From Neurospora crassa OR74A (Eukaryota; Ascomycota; Sordariomycetes; Sordariales; Sordariaceae), in the NCBI RefSeq assembly GCF_000182925.2, contig NC_026505.1, positions 5,456,001 through 5,520,000 of the forward strand: a DNA stretch of 64,000 nucleotides. Direction: 5' to 3'. The notes beneath the pieces are model-generated. The model was not told the DNA's origin. It worked only from the letters and a program-made list of their open reading frames with translations, and did not search any database. How positions within the stretch are numbered: the first letter of the stretch is position 1; every line of letters starts with the position of its first letter. A program made the position numbers and the translations under genes. Shown here one piece after another: positions 57,695 to 64,000 of the stretch.

Positions 57695-59915
57695 ATGCAG
57701 CGAACCAGTCCGACGACATTGCCTCTTTTTGGGGGGGAAGAAGGAGAAGGAGGAGGGAAAACAAGAAGGGGCAAGGGCAAGGGCAATGGCAATGGCGATA
57801 ACGACATGATCGATCCTTCATCTCCTCCTGCTGGGAAAGAGGCTCCTCCCCCGGCCCCCAGCAAATCGCCCAAATCTCCCTGGAATAATAGCCCGTCGCC
57901 TGGGAGATCGCGACCGCGACCGGGGACCAGTTCGGGTGCTGTTGCTGCTGCTGCTGGTGGTGCTGGTGCTGCTGCTGGCGGAGACGCCAAGTGGAATCCA
58001 ATTCCAATTCCAGCTCCTCCCTCGCCGTCAGGGGTGCAGGGCCAGGGACACGTTCAGGCACAGCTGGAGGCACATGCACGGGGGCAACCACCACTACCGC
58101 CGTTAATACCACCACCTCCATCATCATCACCCAGTGCAGCGCAGCACTCGCCAATCACATCCGCCAGGCCCAGCATTAGCCAGGCTAGCGCCAGCACCAA
58201 CGGGAATAGCGCCGCTGGCTCGACGCTGCCCCCCAGTCCAAGTCTACAGGTACTACCTCTACCAGATCCCCGCCAGCACAAGGTCCTCCACAGGGACCCT
58301 CAAGATCCCAACACCCAAGAACGCGAGAATCGCGATCGCCAGCCTTCATTCGGTCGCAAGTCGTCCCTTTCGTCCCTCATCCACCGACATCGCCGCGCCG
58401 CTTCGTCCCTATCGACATCCGGAGCCCCAGGGGGAAATGGCCCTGGCAGCGGAGCCGCAGCAGTGACGAGTCGATCCCGCAAACCGTCCCTTCAACCCGT
58501 CGGCACCACCACCACCAGCCACAGCTCCTTCAGCTCCAACTCGATCCCGCCCGTCCCCGGCATTGCGCTGGCCGCCTCGCGCCTGACCGACGCCGTACGC
58601 CCGCCGCCGTCTGCCACCACCGAGACCGTCAACTTCTCGAGGATGTTGAGCCGCAGCACGCCCACGCCGGTGAATGGCTTCGGGCCCAGCACCACACAGT
58701 TAGCGCCTCCCGCCATGGTGGCTCCCGGGCCCCAAAGCGAGCTGGGCGAGGTGCACGCGCGTATACAAGAGACGGCGAACAAGAGGATATCAACCTTGGA
58801 TTATCTGCGGAAAGCGTACATCTCCCCACCCACGCCGTCAAAGAGCCCTCGTCATATGCTAACCATGTCTCCTTTTTCTTTTGCGCAGTCACGAAGGCCG
58901 TATTTACTGGTTCAACACGATCCTCTTTGACAAACCCGACTTACAGAAGATGCCTTATTTTAACAGCACCAAGCTGGGCAGAAGAGCAACCAACTACCTT
59001 CTCTTGGGTCTCTCCCTCCCCACCGTTCTCGATCTCGTCTGCAACAACCCTACCGACTTTTTGCGAAGTCTGAACCACCTCCTAGCTGAGTTCGAAACCT
59101 TCCAACAGCTACACTCGGAAAATGGCACAGCGTCAGCCAGTTCCCTATCACGGGCCCGCATCCCGCAAATGTTCCGACGAGCTACGCCCAGCGCCAAAAC
59201 AAGACGAGCAAGTAGTGCGACTGGCATGGGAGGAGGCAGTAGTAACACCACCGTGAACGGATCCAGCACCCCAGCGATGCCCATCCCGCCACCGACAGCG
59301 AACGGCAACGACCCTAACGACTTTGGTTACGCTCTTGAATCCGTCCCCTCCCACACGGGTACTTTTGACGAGTCTATGCTCACCACCACCACCACAAATT
59401 CGGGCGCGGGAAACACTTCAACTTCGACAGATAAGACGACATCAACAAGCAGCAGCGGCATTCCCTCGTCAACCTCAGCAGTATCAACCGCCCCCTCGAC
59501 AACAGCGTCCACCATTGCTGGCGCCCCATCCTCGGGTCAGGCCGCACAGCCAACAACGTCATCCGCTAATTCCCCAGCACCCATATCCTTCTCGCCAGCC
59601 GAGCAAACCGAGCTGCTTCCAGGAGAGGAGTACACACACTTACTAACGCCTAATCTACCGTTCGATCCGGACTTTTTCGAAACTTTTGCGACATTGTGTG
59701 ATGTTTTAATCGACACTTATACGAGGCTACTATCACTAGTACCCACGCCCAGCCAGTGCAACGGCACGGTGGCCGAGTTGTTCACCAAGGCGGACGCCAA
59801 AATTCGCAAAATTATTGTTCAGGGAGTCATCAAAGAGTTTGAGGAGCAGAGTCGAGCAGGGGTGAGGGCGGAGGTGGGAGCGGTAGGGAGAGTGGTTTTG
59901 GGGGGTTTGATGTGA
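57695..59915 (+). CDS. Conserved fungal protein of unknown function, 3' end ambiguous
   Basis: Exons 57695-58815 and 58889-59915 give 715 residues ending GGLM. The intron has GTACAT, ATGCTAAC and GCAG, and splicing makes ISTLDYLRKAHEGRIYWFN. Residues 1-340 are Pro/Ser/Gly-rich. The conserved core starts at about 345, with ARIPQMFRRATPS, a Ser/Thr-rich spacer, then GEEYTHLLTPNLPFDPDFFE and KADAKIRKIIVQGVIKEFEE. I remember similar unannotated proteins in other filamentous fungi, but know no function. A GTGAGT donor overlaps the last codon (59912). Splicing from it to CAG at 60391 would replace the end by about 36 residues (METAPLAERAKTLDRVVES and so on) up to TAG 60498. Both ends are plausible. 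Confidence 0.75.
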
Positions 59916-60391
59916 GTGTTTCTTGTGCGATGCGTGATGTTTCTGATGTTGATGTTTATTTTGACGTTGTTTGATGTGTGACGTTGCCTTTTTTGGGCGA
60001 TGGTGTGATGATTATGTTTCTTTCTTGGGCAGGCTCATGTGTGAAAGGAAAAGTATTGGGCAGGGCAAAGAGAATTCATGGGACCGGGGGCTATTGTGTT
60101 TCAACGCTTTTGGAGTTTCTTTTTGCTTACACTAGCTTCGCGAGAGGTCGTGGTGTGGTTTCATTATATCCTTATCTGTTACACTAATTTGTTACTACCC
60201 ACCTGTCTCACCTACGGACCCAAAAAAGACACACGCCGAGGACGTTTAAGGGGTCTAAAGGGGCCTTGCCATCCATCCATGTCCATAATGCAACACAACG
60301 CAACCGAACTGCCATGAAACAACGATCGAACGAACGACCAACCATACAAAGTGGAACACCGAGCTAATTTATTCCGATTTCCAAAACACAG

Positions 60392-60881
60392 GGAAACCGC
60401 CCCCTTGGCAGAACGAGCCAAAACCCTAGACAGGGTCGTGGAAAGCAGCAACGAGAGCGGCAGCGGCAAAGGCAGTCACAAGAGCAAGAGGTACTCCTAG
60501 GTGGATGAACCTTCTAATGTCTCTGATGATGACGACGACACTTTTGACGACACCTTCGTTCTTGTCGACAATGACGACGACGACGATACTGAAGGTGCAA
60601 CCGAGGTGATGAGCCTTGTCGAGGTCCTCGGATCCAGTCCACCACCTCCCCGTCGGAGGATGATCACGGTCGGAACGACCCCGAGGAGCAGTCCTTTTGG
60701 CTCTATTCCCATCGGTCCTCTTGGTCCTCCTCCGTTGAGGTCACCGAGTTGGGCGAGCCAGGGAAGCAGAACACCGAGTTTGGCTAGGAAGAGCTCCATG
60801 ATGAGCTTTAGGTCGCTGAGGAGGAAGGTTTCGAATATGAGCATTGGTGGTGGCAGTAAAGATCAAGGGAGTTTGGAGTGA
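60392..60881 (+). other. Coding-like segment interrupted by one in-frame TAG
   Basis: From a CAG acceptor at 60391 one frame reads ETAPLAERAKTLDRVVES, then SGSGKGSHKSKRYS, TAG at 60498-60500, and continues for 126 codons to TGA at 60881. The second part begins VDEPSNVS, has an Asp-rich stretch, SSPPPPRRR, and a basic Ser-rich end (SLARKSSMMSFRSLRRK). Third positions are GC-rich in both parts. It could be a 3' exon of the 57695 gene plus an extension or remnant, or a separate gene starting at an internal ATG. Confidence 0.35.
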
Positions 60882-61776
60882 GGAGCGAGGAGTGACGGTT
60901 CTGAGTGATCTTGTCAACCGCTATAAGGGATTCGTTCATCTATGGGGTGGGGTATTTGACCCATCATGTCTTAACATTCCCCAATATTTTTGTTGTGGAA
61001 GGAAAAGCAAGGCATCAAAGACTAGGACACGTCCATAAGGACATACAGTGGGCGGGGTTAAAGGGCAAAGATGGAGAACCGAACGAGGAAGGAAACATCA
61101 TCAAGTTTCATTAGAAGATCAAGATCAAGATACCATTCTGTTAGTTACATAGTTAGGACTACTTACGTAGTCGATTCAGACACTTTACTCTGAGTCTTAT
61201 AATGTTTATATGGCATTTAGAAGGACGTTGTTTGTGTGTTTGGTTTGTTGCTGGAGCGTGTGTGAAAGACACCAAGGGTGCATCGATGGATGGCTTTGTG
61301 GTTTGCCATGTACAGGAAATTAGTTTAGTGGAAGACTTTATAGTATTGCGTTGCAAGGCTCGATCTGGTGTATTCAACTAGGTAGTTTCAGGTATCATCA
61401 GTCAGTGATGAAGAAAAAGGCGCGTCATGAAAATCACGTTGCTTGTAGTGTAACGTACCTGCTCAATGGTTAGGTACCTAGTTTGAAACTTTCCAGTCTA
61501 TGCAGTGGCATCGTCAAGCTCGTAGGTCCCTACCTAGGTACCTAGATCAAACAGTCACCTGAGGTACCACCTACCACCTACCCCTCCCTACCTATCACAC
61601 AAGAGTGGTGTCCTAGATATGATAAATAGACAAGTTAAATACCTAGGTACGCTGGGCTAAATACCTAGGTAGATAACCGACCTACCTACCTACTACGTAG
61701 TTGTTGAAATCCCTATCACAGTTATTTCGTAACGGCCTCCTTTTGTTTCTTTCTTTCTGGCACCTTGGTACATTAG

Positions 61777-61799
61777 GTAGCTAGCTAGCTAGCTAGCTA
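61777..61799. repeat. (AGCT)n microsatellite
   Basis: About five tandem palindromic AGCT units. Confidence 0.9.
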
Positions 61800-61948
61800 C
61801 AAAAGCGAGCCACCGCGTATTTGGACTTGTCCTATATTCGTTGAGGTGTTTACTTTCCTTTTACGGCTATTTACCTGCTGTTCTAGAGTGGACTGGAGTG
61901 GAATGGAGTGGAGTGGAGTGGACTGGACTGTAGATATGAAACACTCCG

Positions 61949-61949
61949 G

Positions 61950-61993
<44 letters not shown>
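61949..61993 (+). repeat. (GTT)n microsatellite
   Basis: About fifteen GTT units followed by a short CT run. Confidence 0.95.
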
Positions 61994-62425
61994 CTCTCTC
62001 TCTATCTTATCTCCTATTGCTCAGAATCACAGTACTGGCGGTTTTGTGTTTTTGATTCGAAATGCTCTCTGAAAATTCCATGTTGTGTCCGCTCGGTATT
62101 TGCGTTGTGGGATTCAATTACCATTCTTGGTTTTGTCCCTTAATGCTGCCTTCTATCTATGCTATGTTATGTATGGATGGATACTACCTATTCCATGCCA
62201 TGACATGATGCCAGTTCGATGCTCAACAGTTAAAACCATTACTCATTACATTCTTTCGTTTTTGACAATTTAAGGAAAAGAAAAAGAATTTGAAAAGACA
62301 TGACAGATATGTGAGCGACCTAGATGTCCATCTTTCTGTTTTGTGTGAACCGAACCAACGTTCAAGGTTATTGCTGATATCTATCCTCTTTTGAGTATAG
62401 CCCAGGAGTGGTTGGTCGTGTGTAG

Positions 62426-64000
62426 TTAGACAGCAATAGACTGCTTAGAGGTATGCACCCCCTGATGCCCATGATGACTCCCACTTCCACTCCCACTTCC
62501 ACTCCCACTCCCACTGCTTTTCCTCCTCCTCCCCGATAAGTGCAACCGATTCCCACTTCTCCCAGGACTCGAGTCCCTATCGCTACTATTATTGCCCTTT
62601 CTTCCTGTTGGAGACCCACTCCTCTTATCTTTTTCAGACGCTGCTGACGACGTCGACGAAGTGGACGAAGACGACGATCTTCTATGTACCCACGATGACG
62701 AAGAAGACCGTTTATGATTATCATCCTTCTCGCCAATGGTGATTTTCGGGATGAAAATAGGGATGGTGAATGCCGGCAGTTTGGGTGAGGGGTGGTGGTG
62801 TTGTTTCTTGGGAGGTGTTGCGGGTTTAGTGGCTGCTAAGGGTGGAGAGGCGGGGGGCGAAGGGGGAGAATGATGCTTTCCGTGAAGGTGGTGGGCAGAG
62901 GTATGGGTGTTGTGGCGCTTGGAAGAGATGGCGGAACGGAGGCGGGGGCTGGACCATTTTTCTTGGCTTTGGTGGTCTTGGGACTCTGGGGTGAGTAAGC
63001 TTGGAGATGAGGTATCGTCCGTGTCATCCGTGAAGTCTTCGTGGGCGGTGGTTGGTTCGGGTTCTACTGAAAGTAGTAAGGCGGTTGACTGTCTTGGAGG
63101 TGTTGGGGGCATTGTCGGTATGTGTTCCTCAGGTTCCTGGTAGTTTGTGTTGATCTCGGTGGTTTCCATGGGCTTGTGATCGCTTTCACATCCGCTCTCG
63201 CTGTCTTCCTCTTCGTCGTCAATGGCAAATTCTTCCGCGATAGGTGACAAGACGATTCCCCTTGGTGTCTTGATCTCGAGCAATGTCTGGACTTCTTGGT
63301 GACCTGGTTCAGATTCAAGTTCAGCCAAAGGCCAGTCTCGGGTTTCTGCTGCTTCAGTCTTGAAACCGATGTGTGCCAGCTCTGTCTTGTAATTGTCTTG
63401 CTGTGCTTCCAGCTCCTCTTCCAGGGTCAGATCGTCACACGGGAAGCCTGTGTCAGGCTCAGGCGCAGGCAACACCAGATGGAGGCTTGAAGACCTGTAT
63501 GAAGCCGGAGAGGCATCTCTTCTCGCTTTCCTTGGGCTGTCAGATTCCGGCTTCTCGTCATCCACATATATCTCCTCGAGCTTATCGTCCATCGCCGCTA
63601 GTTCCGGGCTGGGTGGGGTTGTGCCGCTTTTGCTGATAAAATCCGGATCAGGGTGACTGGAGGGCTCGGCTCGGTACTGTTCGGCTTCTTGTTCTGCTCT
63701 CTTGCGCGCCTCTTCTCGTTCTAGAGCTTCCTCTTCTTCCGTTCTCTGCCAGTACCGCCCCATTGCTGCTTGGTTCGCTCGATGCCTTCGCTGCTTCGTC
63801 GGGCTGGTGAGGTTCTTCTTCAGAGAGTTTTCGTCGTCAAAGCGGGAGATGTAGGTGACTGTGCTCTTGCTCTTGCGCTTCACCGGTAGGAACCGACGTC
63901 CAGGTCCTACTTCAACTCTGTGTACCGTTGCCGTGGCAAATCGGACGGTGGCGGTTCCGTGTCTCTCAGGCCTGCAGATGGATGATCCTGAAGAGGATAC
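62426..64000 (-). CDS. Unknown Ser/His/Pro-rich protein, 3' part (5' end outside window)
   Basis: The minus-strand frame is open to the window edge and ends at TAG 62426-62428, giving the last 524 residues. No domain was recognised. Near the N-terminal side of the fragment are basic segments (PGRRFLPVKRKSKS, SPTKQRRHRANQAAMGRYW), then a charged helix (EEEEALEREEARKRAEQEAE). The middle is acidic (SPIAEEFAIDDEEEDSES). The end is His/Ser/Pro-rich with Gly-Ser repeats and Arg-Ser clusters (HRRSSSSSTSSTSS). It contains one hydrophobic block, FTIPIFIPKITIG. The composition suggests an intrinsically disordered, phosphorylated protein. Confidence 0.65.
   Translation of the reverse strand, partial: VSSSGSSICRPERHGTATVRFATATVHRVEVGPGRRFLPVKRKSKSTVTYISRFDDENSLKKNLTSPTKQRRHRANQAAMGRYWQRTEEEEALEREEARKRAEQEAEQYRAEPSSHPDPDFISKSGTTPPSPELAAMDDKLEEIYVDDEKPESDSPRKARRDASPASYRSSSLHLVLPAPEPDTGFPCDDLTLEEELEAQQDNYKTELAHIGFKTEAAETRDWPLAELESEPGHQEVQTLLEIKTPRGIVLSPIAEEFAIDDEEEDSESGCESDHKPMETTEINTNYQEPEEHIPTMPPTPPRQSTALLLSVEPEPTTAHEDFTDDTDDTSSPSLLTPESQDHQSQEKWSSPRLRSAISSKRHNTHTSAHHLHGKHHSPPSPPASPPLAATKPATPPKKQHHHPSPKLPAFTIPIFIPKITIGEKDDNHKRSSSSSWVHRRSSSSSTSSTSSAASEKDKRSGSPTGRKGNNSSDRDSSPGRSGNRLHLSGRRRKSSGSGSGSGSGSGSHHGHQGVHTSKQSIAV

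Larger units (their letters stand above)
60882..62425. other. Intergenic, motif- and repeat-rich
   Basis: It contains three copies of the palindromic decamer TACCTAGGTA (61531, 61640, 61662), many TACCTA runs, a GCTA repeat and a GTT repeat. No gene was supported. Confidence 0.5.

Overview
This window is nuclear DNA of a filamentous ascomycete, most likely a Sordariaceae fungus of the Neurospora/Sordaria type. The evidence is short introns with GTRNGY donors, CTAAC or CTGAC branch sites and CAG/TAG acceptors, a fungal gene set, long CT-rich leaders, and intergenic DNA full of TACCTA/TAGGTA runs, microsatellites and long homopolymers. I saw no bacterial, organellar, rRNA or convincing tRNA sequence, and no recognisable transposon, retroelement or virus-like element. 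The family-level assignment is inference.

Layout. 0-3.3 kb: the 3' end of an NBR1-type autophagy receptor gene (+) converges on a NOP13-type nucleolar RNA-binding protein (-). 6.3-10.5 kb: STS1/Cut8 proteasome tether (+), then RAD52 (+). 12.2-12.6 kb: a small mitochondrial one-membrane-span protein (-). 14.9-16.1 kb: homoserine kinase (-). 17.4-19.8 kb: an unrecognised 807-residue low-complexity protein (-). 20.8-21.4 kb: a possible small two-exon gene (-). 22.1-25.0 kb: SCYL1/Cex1-type pseudokinase (+), converging on an Aco2-type mitochondrial aconitase (-, 25.6-28.2 kb). 29.1-30.2 kb: LST8 (-). 30.2-38.5 kb: a long stretch with no supportable gene. 38.5-40.0 kb: two small related proteins (-), one clearly secreted. 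41.8-43.2 kb: a coiled-coil protein of unknown function (+). 48.3-49.2 kb: an unknown predicted mitochondrial protein (+). 51.9-53.1 kb: RAE1/GLE2 (-). 54.8-56.2 kb: ethanolamine-phosphate cytidylyltransferase (-). 57.7-60 kb: a conserved fungal protein of unknown function (+), whose 3' end is unusual. 62.4 kb to the window end: the 3' part of an unknown Ser/His-rich protein (-).

The genes do not form a pathway cluster; they are ordinary housekeeping genes (autophagy, ribosome biogenesis, proteasome localisation, recombination, amino-acid and lipid synthesis, TOR signalling, mRNA export). Exon boundaries were worked out by hand from splice signals and frame continuity. The points I find most worth checking are the in-frame TAG at 60498 with coding-like sequence on both sides, the small secreted paralog pair next to a long CCTA array, the cryptic two-exon gene at 21 kb, and the tryptophan/acidic tail of the SCYL1-type protein.
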